A stretch of 64,000 nt of DNA from Robiginitalea sp. SC105 (GTDB lineage: Bacteria > Bacteroidota > Bacteroidia > Flavobacteriales > Flavobacteriaceae): the NCBI RefSeq assembly GCF_014243345.1, contig NZ_JACLZF010000001.1, positions 1,598,583 through 1,662,582 on the forward strand. Reading direction: 5' to 3'. A model generated the notes under the pieces. That model did no database searches. It was not told where the DNA came from and saw nothing but the letters and a program-made list of their open reading frames with translations. A program made the translations under genes and the position numbers. Positions within the stretch are counted from its first letter, which is position 1. Every line of letters starts with the position of its first letter. This document shows, one piece after another, positions 17,530 through 26,200 of this stretch.

Positions 17530-18336
17530 TTATGAACTGCGCAATCCTTCTACAAACCCCCGGATGCCGGCGACACCCTTTTCGGTAAGCAGCCGGATAA
17601 AGGCAGATCCGATGATGGCGCCTTTGGCGTTCCGGGTGGCCGCCCGGAAACTCTGCGCATCGCTGATGCCGAAACCCACGAGTTGCGGGTGTTCCAGGTC
17701 CATGGCCGCGATCCGGTCAAAATAGGCCTGCTGTCCCTGCCCGAAACCCTCCTGTACCCCGGTGGTACTGGCGGAGCTCACCATGTAGATAAAACTGTCG
17801 GAGGCCGCATCTATCCGGCGGATCCGGGTTTCGGAAGTCTGCGGGCTGATCAGGAAGATCATGCTCAGCCCCTGCGCCTTGAAATGATGCTGGTAGTCCC
17901 GCTCATAGATTTCCAGGGGGAGGTCCGGCAGGATCAAACCGTCGATCCCCACTTCCCGGCACTTGCGGCAGAAAGCTTCTACCCCGTATTGCAGGATGGG
18001 GTTGAAATAGCCCATCAGGATGAGGGGGATATCGATTTGGCTGCGGATGCCCCGGAGTTGTTCGAATAAGCGGGAGGTGGTCATGCCATTTTTCAGGGCA
18101 GCGGTGGAACTCTCCTGTATGGTCGGGCCGTCTGCCAGCGGGTCGCTGAAGGGCAGGCCGATTTCCACCATATCCGCCCCGGCCGCCTGCAGCTCCCGGA
18201 TTATGGGAACGGTATCCCCTAGGCCGGGGTATCCGGCTGTAAAATAGATGGATACCAGTTTACCTGGTTTGCGCAGCGCAATGGCGAGCCGGTCCGATAG
18301 TTTATTTTCCGAAAGCTGTTTTTTTACTGATGCCAT
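17530..18336 (-). CDS. trpA: Tryptophan synthase alpha chain
   Basis: TrpA (268 residues) cleaves indole-3-glycerol phosphate to indole, which channels to TrpB. Recognised by YFTAGYPGLGDT, the catalytic Glu in MVEIGLPFSDPLADGPTIQ, the LILPDLPLEIYERD segment and the C-terminal VVGFGISD-like LVGFGISDAQSFR region. It is the last gene of the trpEGDCFBA operon, 9 bases after trpB. Confidence 0.97.
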   Translation of the reverse strand: MASVKKQLSENKLSDRLAIALRKPGKLVSIYFTAGYPGLGDTVPIIRELQAAGADMVEIGLPFSDPLADGPTIQESSTAALKNGMTTSRLFEQLRGIRSQIDIPLILMGYFNPILQYGVEAFCRKCREVGIDGLILPDLPLEIYERDYQHHFKAQGLSMIFLISPQTSETRIRRIDAASDSFIYMVSSASTTGVQEGFGQGQQAYFDRIAAMDLEHPQLVGFGISDAQSFRAATRNAKGAIIGSAFIRLLTEKGVAGIRGFVEGLRSS

Positions 18337-18345
18337 GGGTGTCTT

Positions 18346-19533
18346 TTATGCAAGCTTGAAATAGTCGATATACGTTTGCAGGTCCTTGTCGCCCCGCCCC
18401 GATACGTTGATCACCGTCAGGGATCCTTCGGGCACCGCACCTTTGGCGAGCACGGCCAGGGCATGGGAGGTTTCAATGGCCGGGATAATGCCTTCGAGGC
18501 GGGCCAGCTCCCTTCCGGCCTCCATGGCCTCCTCGTCCGTAACCGGGATAAAGCGGGCCCGGCCCGTGGCAAAGAGGTGGGCATGCAGGGGGCCTACCCC
18601 GGGGTAGTCCAACCCGGCCGAAATGGAATAGGGTTCAGTGATCTGCCCGTCATCGGTCTGCATGAGCAGCGTCTTGCTGGCATGGATGATGCCGACGCGC
18701 CCAAGGGCCGAGGTCGCCGCGCTCTCCCCTGTATCAACGCCTTTTCCGGCTGCCTCAGCCGCTATGATCTGTACGTGTTCCCTGTCCAGGTAGTGGTAAT
18801 AGGTGCCCGCCGCGTTGCTGCCGCCCCCCACGCAGGCGATGAGGACGTCCGGGTCCGGCCGGCCCTCTTTTTCCTGGAGCTGGGCCTGGATTTCTTCCGA
18901 GATAACAGCCTGGAGGCGGGTGACCATATCGGGGTAGGGGTGGGGTCCTACCACGGACCCGATGATGTAATGGGTGTCGACCGGATTGTTGATCCAGTCC
19001 CGTATGGCTTCGTTGGTGGCATCTTTCAGGGTGCGGCTCCCGGACCGTGCAGGCCGTACCTCGGCGCCCAGGAGCTTCATCCGCGCGACATTCGGCGCCT
19101 GGCGCGCAATATCGACTTCCCCCATATAGACCACGCAGGGCAGGCCCATCAGGGCGCATACCGTGGCGGTTGCCACCCCGTGCTGGCCGGCTCCCGTTTC
19201 AGCGATGATCCGCTTTTTGCCCAGTTTTTTGGCCAGCAGGATCTGGCCGATGGTATTGTTTACCTTATGCGCACCGGTATGGCACAGATCTTCCCGTTTC
19301 AGGTAGATCCGGCAGTTGTACGCATCGGAGAGCCGATCCGCATAATACAGGGGGGTGGGCCGGCCTACATAGTCCCGCAGCAAGGCGCGGAACTCCTGCT
19401 GGAACTCCTCCGAGGCCAGGATCTCCCGGTAGTTTTCGCGAAGTTCCTCCACATTGGGGTAAAGCATTTCCGGGATGAAGGCGCCGCCGAATTCCCCGTA
19501 AAATCCATATTCATCTACACTGTACTGACTCAT
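18346..19533 (-). CDS. trpB: Tryptophan synthase beta chain
   Basis: TrpB (395 residues) condenses indole with serine using pyridoxal phosphate. The PLP lysine is in HKVNNTIGQ, with the phosphate-binding [15 protein letters not shown] and CVGGGSNA motifs and the [17 protein letters not shown] [13 protein letters not shown] segment. It is separated from trpF by 20 bases and shares its transcript. Confidence 0.98.
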   Translation of the reverse strand: MSQYSVDEYGFYGEFGGAFIPEMLYPNVEELRENYREILASEEFQQEFRALLRDYVGRPTPLYYADRLSDAYNCRIYLKREDLCHTGAHKVNNTIGQILLAKKLGKKRIIAETGAGQHGVATATVCALMGLPCVVYMGEVDIARQAPNVARMKLLGAEVRPARSGSRTLKDATNEAIRDWINNPVDTHYIIGSVVGPHPYPDMVTRLQAVISEEIQAQLQEKEGRPDPDVLIACVGGGSNAAGTYYHYLDREHVQIIAAEAAGKGVDTGESAATSALGRVGIIHASKTLLMQTDDGQITEPYSISAGLDYPGVGPLHAHLFATGRARFIPVTDEEAMEAGRELARLEGIIPAIETSHALAVLAKGAVPEGSLTVINVSGRGDKDLQTYIDYFKLA

Positions 19534-19553
19534 AGCTGTCTTTATAATTCCGC

Positions 19554-20213
19554 TTAATTCCGCGGTCCCGGTTGAAACCAGGGTGCCGCATCCATAAATT
19601 CCTTGAGCGTCCCGGCATCTTTTTGTCCGGGAGCGGTTTCGAACCGGCTGTTCACATCAATCGCATAACAAAAACGGCCTGCCGGTGAGGCCGAAAAGTC
19701 CTTTATCTCGTCCAGGGACCCGGGTCCAATCCCCCCGCTCAGGAAAAAAGGGGTCTCGTAGGGATAGTTTTCGAGTACCTTCCAGTCAAACCCGGTACCG
19801 TTTCCCCCGGGAAGCGGTCCCCTGCTGTCAAAGAGGAAAAAGTCGCAGGCTTCCCGGTATTCAGAAAGGGTCCCGAAATCGAATGAGCTGCCCACCGAAA
19901 AGGCTTTGATCAGCCTGGGTGGGGGTGCCAGGGTTTCCTCCAGCCGCCGTTTCAGACCGCGGCAGTAGGCAGCGGATTCCTGTCCGTGCAACTGGACCAG
20001 AGACAGGTCAAAGGCCCGGCATTTCTCCAGGATGTCTCCGGGGGCCGCATCCACAAAAACCCCTACGCGCAGGGGATATTCCGGGAATCCCTGCGGAAGT
20101 TCCCCTTCGAAATTCCGGGAGGAACCCTCCCAGAAAATAAAGCCAAGGTAATCCGGGCCGAGACGGGCGATCTCCACCGGATTGTGCTTCATGCCGCAGA
20201 CTTTCAGCCTCAT
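19554..20213 (-). CDS. trpF: Phosphoribosylanthranilate isomerase
   Basis: TrpF (219 residues) converts phosphoribosylanthranilate to the open-chain form. The start [16 protein letters not shown], the LVQLHGQES segment and the [15 protein letters not shown] motif near the end define the family. Its ATG overlaps the trpC stop by 4 bases, so translation is coupled. Confidence 0.96.
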   Translation of the reverse strand: MRLKVCGMKHNPVEIARLGPDYLGFIFWEGSSRNFEGELPQGFPEYPLRVGVFVDAAPGDILEKCRAFDLSLVQLHGQESAAYCRGLKRRLEETLAPPPRLIKAFSVGSSFDFGTLSEYREACDFFLFDSRGPLPGGNGTGFDWKVLENYPYETPFFLSGGIGPGSLDEIKDFSASPAGRFCYAIDVNSRFETAPGQKDAGTLKEFMDAAPWFQPGPRN

Positions 20214-20995
20214 GTCCCCAGATCTTTTAGAAACGTCCTCAGTGCCTTCCCGGGGTCCTGCTGTTTCATGAAGGTTTCCCCCATCAGAAAACCCCGGTAC
20301 CCCGACTCCCGGAGCGCCCGGAGTTCGCCGGGATTCCCCAGGCCGCTTTCGGTAATCCGCAGGGCGGTTTCAGGGATGTGCGGTGCCAGGTTATGGCTGG
20401 TGGCCAGGTCCACGTCGAAGGTTTTGAGGTTGCGGTTGTTGACGCCGATCATATCTGCGGCATCCGCGGGAGCAGCCCGGAGTTCATCCAGGTCGTGGAC
20501 CTCCAGCAGAACCTCCAGCCCAAGGCGCCTGGCCGAATCCGAGAGCTGCCGGATTTCCGCAGGTTCCAGCAGGGCAGCGATGAGCAGGATGGCATCCGCC
20601 CCGTGGGCCCGGGCCTCCAGTACCTGGTAGGGATCCAGGATGAATTCCTTCCGCAATAGTGGCAGAGTGGTCGCAGCCCGAGCCAGTTGCAGGTCTTCCA
20701 GGGAACCCCCAAAATAGGTGGCATCCGTAAGCACGGATACCGCACCCGCGCCACCGGCTTCATAGCCCCGGACCACCTCCCCCACCGAGAGGCTCTGGTT
20801 GATCACCGATCGGGAAGGGGAACGGCGTTTGTGCTCCGCGATGATCCCGAAAGGCCGGCTCAAAAGCGAGGCCTTCATGGAAACCGGGACGCGGTCCATC
20901 AGCGCGCTCGCCCCCAGCTGGGACTCGGGTACGACCTTACGCTTCAGCGCAATTTCCTGCCTTTTGGTAGCCGCGATTCGCTCCAGGATGTTCAT
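20210..20995 (-). CDS. trpC: Indole-3-glycerol phosphate synthase
   Basis: TrpC (261 residues) closes the pyrrole ring of indole. Seen are KRRSPSRSVINQ (substrate phosphate region), VLTDATYFGGSLEDL, LLRKEFILDPYQVLEARAHGADAILLI and the C-terminal ITESGLGNPGELRAL. I placed the start at MNILERIAATKRQEI (20995) because the family begins there. It is separate from trpF, as in most Bacteroidota, and is preceded by an unusual 123-base gap after trpD. Confidence 0.97.
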   Translation of the reverse strand: MNILERIAATKRQEIALKRKVVPESQLGASALMDRVPVSMKASLLSRPFGIIAEHKRRSPSRSVINQSLSVGEVVRGYEAGGAGAVSVLTDATYFGGSLEDLQLARAATTLPLLRKEFILDPYQVLEARAHGADAILLIAALLEPAEIRQLSDSARRLGLEVLLEVHDLDELRAAPADAADMIGVNNRNLKTFDVDLATSHNLAPHIPETALRITESGLGNPGELRALRESGYRGFLMGETFMKQQDPGKALRTFLKDLGT

Positions 20996-21118
20996 AGGTT
21001 TCGTTTTTCGCAATCTTTTATTGGGGGTCCCCCCGCCCCGGTCAGCAAGTTACTGCCGGTTGCTGAAGTTTCCTCGCATTCTTTTCTTTTGTGGCAACTT
21101 TCGAACCACCGGCCTCCT

Positions 21119-22117
21119 TTACGCCTGCCGGCTCAATTCCTGCAATTCCCTCAAAGCCTGAAGCGCCCTGCCGCTTTCAAGGGATTCCCGGGCCTTGCCA
21201 AAGGCTGCCTCCAGAGTACTGCCCTCTACCGTCGAAATGGCCACCGCGGCATTGGCGCAGACCACTCCCTGCTGTTCCGGGGTACCGCGTCCCTGCAGGA
21301 CCTTCAGGAAAATACCCGCCGCTTCCTCGATACTCTCGCCCCCGTGGATTCTCTCCGCCTGCAGCGATTGCAGCCCGAAATCCTCCGGATTCAGGACAGA
21401 TTCACTCTTGTTGCGGATCACCTTGGCAGGCCCGGTCAGGGAAATTTCATCATATCCGTCCAGGCCGTGCAGGATGCTGTATATCTTGTCCGTATTCTGG
21501 TACAGGTAACCATACATGCGTGCGAGTTCCAGGTTGAATACCCCGACCATCTGGTACTTCGGGAATGCAGGGTTAACCATGGGCCCGAGCATGTTAAAAA
21601 ACGTTTTTACACCCAGTTCCCGGCGGATGGGGGCCACGTTCTTCATGGCCGGGTGGAACAGGGGGGCATGGAGGATGCAGATGCCGGCCCGCTCCATGCA
21701 GCGCCTGAGGTAGTCCTGGTCATTGCTGAACCGCACCCCCAGGAATTCGAGTACGTTGCTGCTGCCGCACTGGGAGGATACCCCGTAGTTGCCGTGCTTG
21801 GCTACCGGGATCCCCGCCCCGGCTGTGACGAAAGAGGCCAGGGTGGAGATATTGAAGGTGTTTTTCCCGTCCCCCCCGGTACCGCAAAGGTCAATGGGTT
21901 CATACCCGCCAAGGTCCACGGACTGGCAGAGTTCCAGCAGGGCATCCCGGAACCCCTCCAGTTCCTCGGTACGGATGCTCCGCATCATGAAAACGGTCAG
22001 GAAAGCGGCAATCTGGCTGGTGTTATAGCTTCCACGGGCTATTTCCACCAGTACCTGCCGGGCTTCCTCCCGTTCCAGCAGCTGGTGTTCGATCAGTTTG
22101 TTCAGTGTCTTTTTCAT
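21119..22117 (-). CDS. trpD: Anthranilate phosphoribosyltransferase
   Basis: TrpD (332 residues) transfers a phosphoribosyl group to anthranilate. The PRPP-binding motif CGTGGDGKNTFNISTLASFVTAGAG and the motif KHGNYGVSSQCGSSNVLEFLG are both visible. The ATG is at 22117 and overlaps the trpG stop by 4 bases (ATGA), so translation is coupled. Upstream in-frame codons belong to the trpG coding region. Confidence 0.97.
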   Translation of the reverse strand: MKKTLNKLIEHQLLEREEARQVLVEIARGSYNTSQIAAFLTVFMMRSIRTEELEGFRDALLELCQSVDLGGYEPIDLCGTGGDGKNTFNISTLASFVTAGAGIPVAKHGNYGVSSQCGSSNVLEFLGVRFSNDQDYLRRCMERAGICILHAPLFHPAMKNVAPIRRELGVKTFFNMLGPMVNPAFPKYQMVGVFNLELARMYGYLYQNTDKIYSILHGLDGYDEISLTGPAKVIRNKSESVLNPEDFGLQSLQAERIHGGESIEEAAGIFLKVLQGRGTPEQQGVVCANAAVAISTVEGSTLEAAFGKARESLESGRALQALRELQELSRQA

Positions 22118-22683
22118 GCTTCTTCGTTTAGCCAGTTGGCGAGAATTTCTTTTCCCCTCGGGGTCAGCACGGATTCCGGGTGGTATTGCACCGCCCGCAC
22201 ATCGTATTGTTTGTGCCGGATGGACATCAGCTGCCCGTTCGCATCCCGGGCCGTTACCTCCAGGCAATCGGGTAATTCAGGGTCCACCACCCAGGAATGG
22301 TACCGGCCCACCTCGATCCGATCGGGCATCCCGCGATAAATCGTGTCTTCAGCGACAATATCGATAGTCGTGGCGACCCCGTGGTAGACCCGGTCCAGGT
22401 TGATGAGGCAGCCGCCGAATACCTCGGCAATGGCCTGTTGGCCCAGGCACACCCCGAATATCCTCTTGGTGGGGGCATACCGTTTGATCAGCGGTTTGAG
22501 CAGCCCTGCCTCATCGGGGATCCCGGGCCCGGGTGACAGCACGATGCGCTCATATGCGGCCACTTCGTCCAGGCTCAGCTTATCGTTCCTCCTGACATGT
22601 ACCTCACAATCCAGGTCCTCGAAGTAATGGACCAGGTTGTAGGTGAAGCTGTCGTAGTTGTCTATGACCAGAACCTTTTTCAT
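22114..22683 (-). CDS. trpG: Anthranilate synthase component II (glutamine amidotransferase)
   Basis: TrpG (189 residues) supplies ammonia from glutamine to TrpE. The class I amidotransferase triad is visible: nucleophile Cys in GVCLGQQAIAEVFGG, and His and Glu in VRAVQYHPESVLT. The start MKKVLVIDNYDSFTYNLVHYFE is typical of the family. It follows trpE by 1 base. Confidence 0.97.
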   Translation of the reverse strand: MKKVLVIDNYDSFTYNLVHYFEDLDCEVHVRRNDKLSLDEVAAYERIVLSPGPGIPDEAGLLKPLIKRYAPTKRIFGVCLGQQAIAEVFGGCLINLDRVYHGVATTIDIVAEDTIYRGMPDRIEVGRYHSWVVDPELPDCLEVTARDANGQLMSIRHKQYDVRAVQYHPESVLTPRGKEILANWLNEEA

Positions 22684-22684
22684 A

Positions 22685-24082
22685 TCAGAGTGTTTCGGCT
22701 ATTTCCAGTGCCTGGTTCAGGGCGCCGAGTTTGTTATAGGTTTCCTGTAATTCTGCCCGGGGGTCGGATGCCGCTACCAAACCGGCCCCGGCCTGGTAGT
22801 AAAGGATGTGGTTGTGGCTGAGGAAGGTGCGGATCATGATGGCGTGGTTGAAATCTCCGTCAAAAGCCATAAACCCGATGGCGCCCCCGTAATAGGTCCG
22901 GCTGGTTTTTTCGTACTGTTCGATCAGCTGCATGGCCCGGTGCTTGGGTGCCCCGCTGAGCGTCCCGGCCGGGAAGGTGTCCGCGACCACCTTCATGGTG
23001 GGGATATCCGGCTTTTTCATGCCGGTGACCTTGGATACCAGGTGGATCACATGCGAAAAATACTGGACCTCCCGGTAGGTCTCCACCTGCACGGTGTTGC
23101 CATTGCGGCTCAGGTCGTTCCGGGCGAGGTCCACCAGCATGACGTGTTCACTGTTCTCCTTGTCGTCGGCCGCGAGTTCCCGGGCCAGTTGGGCATCTTC
23201 TTCGTCATTGCCGGTCCGCTTGAAGGTGCCGGCGATCGGGTGTATTTCCGCCTTGCCGTCCCCGACCACGAGCTGGGCCTCCGGGGAGCTGCCGAAAATC
23301 TTGAAGTTCCCGTAGTCAAAATAGAAGAGGTAGGGGGAGGGGTTGATGGAACGGAGCGCCCTGTAAACGTTAAATTCGTCCCCCTTGAATCCCTGGGCGA
23401 ACCTGCGGGACAACACCAGCTGGAACACATCGCCCCTGCCGCAGTGCTTGCGCGCCAGCTCCACGTGTTCCAGGTACTCGGAATCCTCCAGGTTGGACTG
23501 CCGCTGTCCGTCCCTCCGGAAGGAATACGAGGCGAAGGTCTGTACCGAGAGCAGTTGTTCGAGCTCGGGGATGTTGTTGACCCCGTCATAGGAATGCGCA
23601 AAAAGGTAGGCCTCGTTCTTGAAGTGGTCAAAAGCGATGATGTTCCGGTATACCGCGTAATAGATATCCGGGATATCCGGCGAATCCGGCTTCCGGGAAA
23701 TCTGTATATCCTCGAAGTACCGCACGGCGTCGTAGGCCATGTAACCGAACAAGCCGTTGTTGATGAACTTGAACCCCCCGGAACGGGCCTGGAACCGGCC
23801 GGCAAAGGCATGGATTTCCATCGGAATATCGGTATCCGGCCCAATGGCCTGTTCTTCCCGTTTTCCGTCCGGGTATTCGGTGAAGATCCTTTCGCCCTGG
23901 ACCCGGATAGAGGCAATGGGGTTGCAGCAGATGTAGGAAAAGGAATTGTCGTTGGCGTGGTAATCGCTGCTTTCCAGCAACAGGCTGCCCGGGAAGCAAT
24001 CCCTTACTTTCAGGTAGACACTTACCGGGGTGAGGGTATCCGCAAGGATCTTTTTGTGGTGCGTTTGAAGCTTATATGCCAT
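22685..24082 (-). CDS. trpE: Anthranilate synthase component I
   Basis: TrpE (465 residues) makes anthranilate from chorismate with TrpG. The chorismate-binding core shows PIAGTFKRTGND, DLARNDLSRNGNTVQV, and the C-terminal FPAGTLSGAPKHRAMQLIEQYE and YYGGAIGFMAFDG motifs. The feedback site is in the N-terminal part (LLESSD). It is the first structural gene of the operon and is preceded by the attenuator. Confidence 0.98.
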   Translation of the reverse strand: MAYKLQTHHKKILADTLTPVSVYLKVRDCFPGSLLLESSDYHANDNSFSYICCNPIASIRVQGERIFTEYPDGKREEQAIGPDTDIPMEIHAFAGRFQARSGGFKFINNGLFGYMAYDAVRYFEDIQISRKPDSPDIPDIYYAVYRNIIAFDHFKNEAYLFAHSYDGVNNIPELEQLLSVQTFASYSFRRDGQRQSNLEDSEYLEHVELARKHCGRGDVFQLVLSRRFAQGFKGDEFNVYRALRSINPSPYLFYFDYGNFKIFGSSPEAQLVVGDGKAEIHPIAGTFKRTGNDEEDAQLARELAADDKENSEHVMLVDLARNDLSRNGNTVQVETYREVQYFSHVIHLVSKVTGMKKPDIPTMKVVADTFPAGTLSGAPKHRAMQLIEQYEKTSRTYYGGAIGFMAFDGDFNHAIMIRTFLSHNHILYYQAGAGLVAASDPRAELQETYNKLGALNQALEIAETL

Positions 24083-24104
24083 GAGAAACGGGTATTGTCA
24101 AAAA

Positions 24105-24140
24105 TTAAAAAAGGCCTGTCGTGACAGACAAGCCTTTTAA
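24105..24140 (-). terminator. trp attenuator terminator hairpin
   Basis: On the minus strand the sequence AAAAGGCTTGTCTGTC is followed by a short loop and GACAGGCCTTTTTT. The stem ends in a T run and lies between the trp leader peptide stop (24169) and the trpE start (24082). It is the terminator part of the attenuator. GAGCC upstream can pair with GGCTT in its left arm to open it. Confidence 0.85.
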
Positions 24141-24159
24141 TATGGTGTACAAACACAGG

Positions 24160-24194
24160 GGGCTCAGGTCACGAGATTTCGCGATTTGCAGCCC
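24160..24194 (-). promoter_or_regulatory. trp attenuator pairing regions
   Basis: Two competing pairings are visible in the trp leader RNA. GGGCT, which directly follows the three Trp codons, can pair with AGCCC just beyond the leader stop (region 1 with 2). GAGCC in that same place can pair with GGCTT of the terminator left arm (region 2 with 3). Ribosome stalling at the Trp codons would favour 2 with 3 and prevent the terminator from forming. Confidence 0.7.
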
Positions 24195-24225
24195 ACCACC
24201 AGTTTGTTGTATGTATTGTTTTCAT
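24169..24225 (-). CDS. trpL: trp operon leader peptide (18 aa, WWW)
   Basis: The short frame encodes MKTIHTTNWWWAANREIS, with three Trp codons in a row. It ends just before the attenuator pairing regions and the terminator upstream of trpE. This is the classic design for translation-coupled attenuation of trp genes. The start codon lies only 6 bases after the end of an exact -7 promoter element, so the peptide appears nearly leaderless. Confidence 0.85.
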   Translation of the reverse strand: MKTIHTTNWWWAANREIS

Positions 24226-24231
24226 CGGATC

Positions 24232-24262
24232 CAAATATAGAAAGGAAATTGGTTTCCGCCAA
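24232..24262 (-). promoter_or_regulatory. trp operon promoter (TTG-N20-TATATTTG)
   Basis: The minus strand reads TTG, 20 bases, then TATATTTG, an exact match to the Bacteroidota -33/-7 pattern (TTG-N19/21-TAnnTTTG). The -7 element ends at 24232, 6 bases from the leader ATG, so transcription starts at or just before that ATG. Confidence 0.8.
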
Positions 24263-24269
24263 CCAACTC

Positions 24270-24299
24270 CAAAAAAAAACGCCGGCATAACCGGCGTTC
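24270..24299 (-). terminator. Terminator of the marR-nitroreductase-yceI operon
   Basis: On the minus strand the hairpin AACGCCGG-TTAT-CCGGCGTT is followed by a run of T. It is placed 24 bases after the YceI stop codon, and just upstream of the trp promoter, so it insulates the two units. Confidence 0.88.
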
Positions 24300-24322
24300 T
24301 AAGAATTAGCTGGAAATATTTT

Positions 24323-24913
24323 CTAGCTGGCTGATGCGAATTCCAGGTCAACCACGAGGTCAAACTCGTCGTAGATGGTCTTGTCCCCGAGGTTATCGAA
24401 GAAACTACCGGAACCATAGCGGATATCATAGGCGGTACGGTCAACTTTTACAGAAGCCGTGGCCTTGCTGCCATATACAGACAAATCAAACGTTACGGGT
24501 TTGGTGATCCCCTTGATGGTCAGGTTACCGGTTACTTCGTATGAATTTTTCCCGGTAGCCTTTACATTGGTAAAGACCAGTTTGGAAGTAGTGTGGGTAG
24601 CTACGGAGAAGAAATCCTCGGACTTCAGGTGGCCGACGAGCTTATCGCGGGATTCACCTTCCACATCTGTGGCCGTGAGGGTGGTCATATCCACCTGGAA
24701 TTCCCCACCGGTCAGGTTGTCACCGTCAAAAATCAGGTTACCCGATTGCAGTGCCACGGTCCCGGTGTGGGAGCCGGTTACTTTATAGGCTTTCCAGGTA
24801 ACTGTGCTGGCCTGGGCATTCACGGTTTTGGTTTCTTCTGCCACCGGCTCGGTTGCGTAGGTAGCGGACCCGGCAACTACAGCCAGGATAAGGGTAAATA
24901 CATTCTTTTTCAT
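24323..24913 (-). CDS. YceI family secreted protein
   Basis: This 196-residue protein has an N-terminal signal peptide (MKKNVFTLILAVVAGSATYA) and the YceI lipocalin-like fold. Visible motifs are TVTWKAYKVTGSHTGTVAL, GEFQVDMTTL, HLKSEDFFSVATHTTSKLVF and the GNLTIKGITKPVTFDLSV segment. The family binds long isoprenoid chains in the periplasm or outside the cell. It is the last gene of the marR operon, 44 bases after the nitroreductase, and is followed by a terminator. Confidence 0.94.
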   Translation of the reverse strand: MKKNVFTLILAVVAGSATYATEPVAEETKTVNAQASTVTWKAYKVTGSHTGTVALQSGNLIFDGDNLTGGEFQVDMTTLTATDVEGESRDKLVGHLKSEDFFSVATHTTSKLVFTNVKATGKNSYEVTGNLTIKGITKPVTFDLSVYGSKATASVKVDRTAYDIRYGSGSFFDNLGDKTIYDEFDLVVDLEFASAS

Positions 24914-24957
24914 GGTTTTGCTTTTGATTTTAGTTAAGAGATATTTGATTTTAAAAA

Positions 24958-25614
24958 TTAAATGTGGGTAAAAATTTCTTCGTGGGGGCGGCGCACTTTT
25001 TCATTGTGCTGGGTGGCATCCTCCTGGGAGCGATGGCCCACAGCCACCAGAACGGCGGCACTCAGCCCTTTGGATGTAAGGCCCAGAATTTCGTTTACTT
25101 TCTCGGCCTCAAAGCCTTCCATCGGGCAGGCATCAATCCGTGCAGCAGCTGCCGCGGACAACAGGTTGCCAACGGCCAGATAAGCCTGGCGGGCAGTCCA
25201 GTTTGCTTTGGCAGACGCGGGCAGTTCCACCAGTTTTGATTTCATGAAGTCGGCATAACCGGACAATTTTTCCTTGGCCACGCCCCGTGTTTCGGAGACC
25301 GTGTCGATATAGCTGTCTACCAGTTCGGGCCCGAAATCCGTCTGGTGGGTAAAAACCAACAGGTGGGAGGCATCGGTGATCTGCGATTGGTCCCAGCAGG
25401 CGGGTCGCAGCGTTTTGCGCACTTCCGGATCGCTGATGACCAGGACCCTGTAGGGCTGCAGCCCATAAGAGGATGCGCTCAGGCGAATGGCGTCAACTAG
25501 GTTTTCGATTTCCTCCGCGGAAAGCTTTTTGTCCGCGTCGAATTTTTTCGTGGCATACCGCCAGTTAAGCGATTCGATATAATTTGAGATTTCGGTTTCC
25601 GAATTTGTTTGCAT
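24958..25614 (-). CDS. NAD(P)H-dependent nitroreductase/oxidoreductase (FMN)
   Basis: This 218-residue protein matches the NfsB-like nitroreductase family, with LNWRYATKKFDADKKLSAEEIENLVDAIRLSASSYGLQPYRVLVI at the N-terminus and the GNLLSAAAAARIDACPMEGFEAEKVNEILGL segment. These residues bind FMN and NAD(P)H. The family reduces quinones or nitro compounds. It is 6 bases downstream of marR, so they form one operon. The regulator and YceI around it suggest a response to a toxic or redox-active compound. Confidence 0.93.
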   Translation of the reverse strand: MQTNSETEISNYIESLNWRYATKKFDADKKLSAEEIENLVDAIRLSASSYGLQPYRVLVISDPEVRKTLRPACWDQSQITDASHLLVFTHQTDFGPELVDSYIDTVSETRGVAKEKLSGYADFMKSKLVELPASAKANWTARQAYLAVGNLLSAAAAARIDACPMEGFEAEKVNEILGLTSKGLSAAVLVAVGHRSQEDATQHNEKVRRPHEEIFTHI

Positions 25615-25620
25615 TGTTTT

Positions 25621-26070
25621 TTATTTTATGAGGTCCAGTAATTTGTTGAGTTCCTGAAGCTGGTCTCCCGAGAGTTGCTCCATGAGTTGCTTTTCTTCCG
25701 CATCGATGACCTGGTCCATGACCAGTAACTGCTCCCTGCCATCTGGGGTGAGGAAAATTTCTACTTTCCTGCGGTTATCCGGGCAGACATTCCTCCTTAC
25801 GAGCCCCTTGGCGATCAACTTGTCAACCAGGCGTGTTGTATTGCTCATTTTGGTTACCATGCGTTCGTTGAGGGTGCTCATATTGGCAGGTTCCCCTTTC
25901 TGGCCGCGCAGGATCCGAAGCACATTGAACTGCTGCATGGATACTCCGAAGGGTTTCAGGGCATTGGCCATGGCTTCGTTGATGCGGTTGTGAACCAGCA
26001 GCAGGTGGATGATGGTCCTTCGCTGTGGGGGCAGGACCGCATCGGTTTTAATAATGGCTTCAACATTCAT
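25621..26070 (-). CDS. MarR-family transcriptional regulator
   Basis: This 149-residue protein is a MarR regulator: a helical N-terminus (PPQRRTIIHLLLVHNRINEAMANALKPFGVSMQQFNVLRILRG), the winged-helix recognition part STLNERMVTKMSNTTRLVDKLIAKGLVRR and the C-terminal dimer helices. The frame runs further upstream, but the conserved start is MNVEAIIKTDAVL at 26070. A perfect palindrome lies over its promoter, which suggests autorepression of the operon marR-nitroreductase-yceI. Confidence 0.93.
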   Translation of the reverse strand: MNVEAIIKTDAVLPPQRRTIIHLLLVHNRINEAMANALKPFGVSMQQFNVLRILRGQKGEPANMSTLNERMVTKMSNTTRLVDKLIAKGLVRRNVCPDNRRKVEIFLTPDGREQLLVMDQVIDAEEKQLMEQLSGDQLQELNKLLDLIK

Positions 26071-26081
26071 GTCAATACAAC

Positions 26082-26097
26082 ATTTGTATATACAAAT
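26082..26097. promoter_or_regulatory. Perfect 16-bp palindrome, candidate MarR operator
   Basis: The sequence ATTTGTATATACAAAT is its own reverse complement over 16 bases. It lies 12 bases upstream of marR and covers the -7 element of the marR promoter (26093-26100). MarR proteins bind such 16-20 base palindromes, so a repressor site is a good guess. Confidence 0.7.
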
Positions 26098-26124
26098 ATA
26101 AGACAATGTTTTTTCATTCTGCAA
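26093..26124 (-). promoter_or_regulatory. marR operon promoter (TTG-N21-TATATTTG)
   Basis: On the minus strand TTG, 21 bases, then TATATTTG fits the Bacteroidota promoter pattern exactly. The -7 element overlaps the 16-bp palindrome, as expected for a repressed promoter. Confidence 0.75.
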
Positions 26125-26200
26125 GTACCCACTCGCTAAATTTTTGTTAAACGTCTGCCGACAGGGGATGTCCTTCCCTAAATTTAAAAGGCTTACCAGA

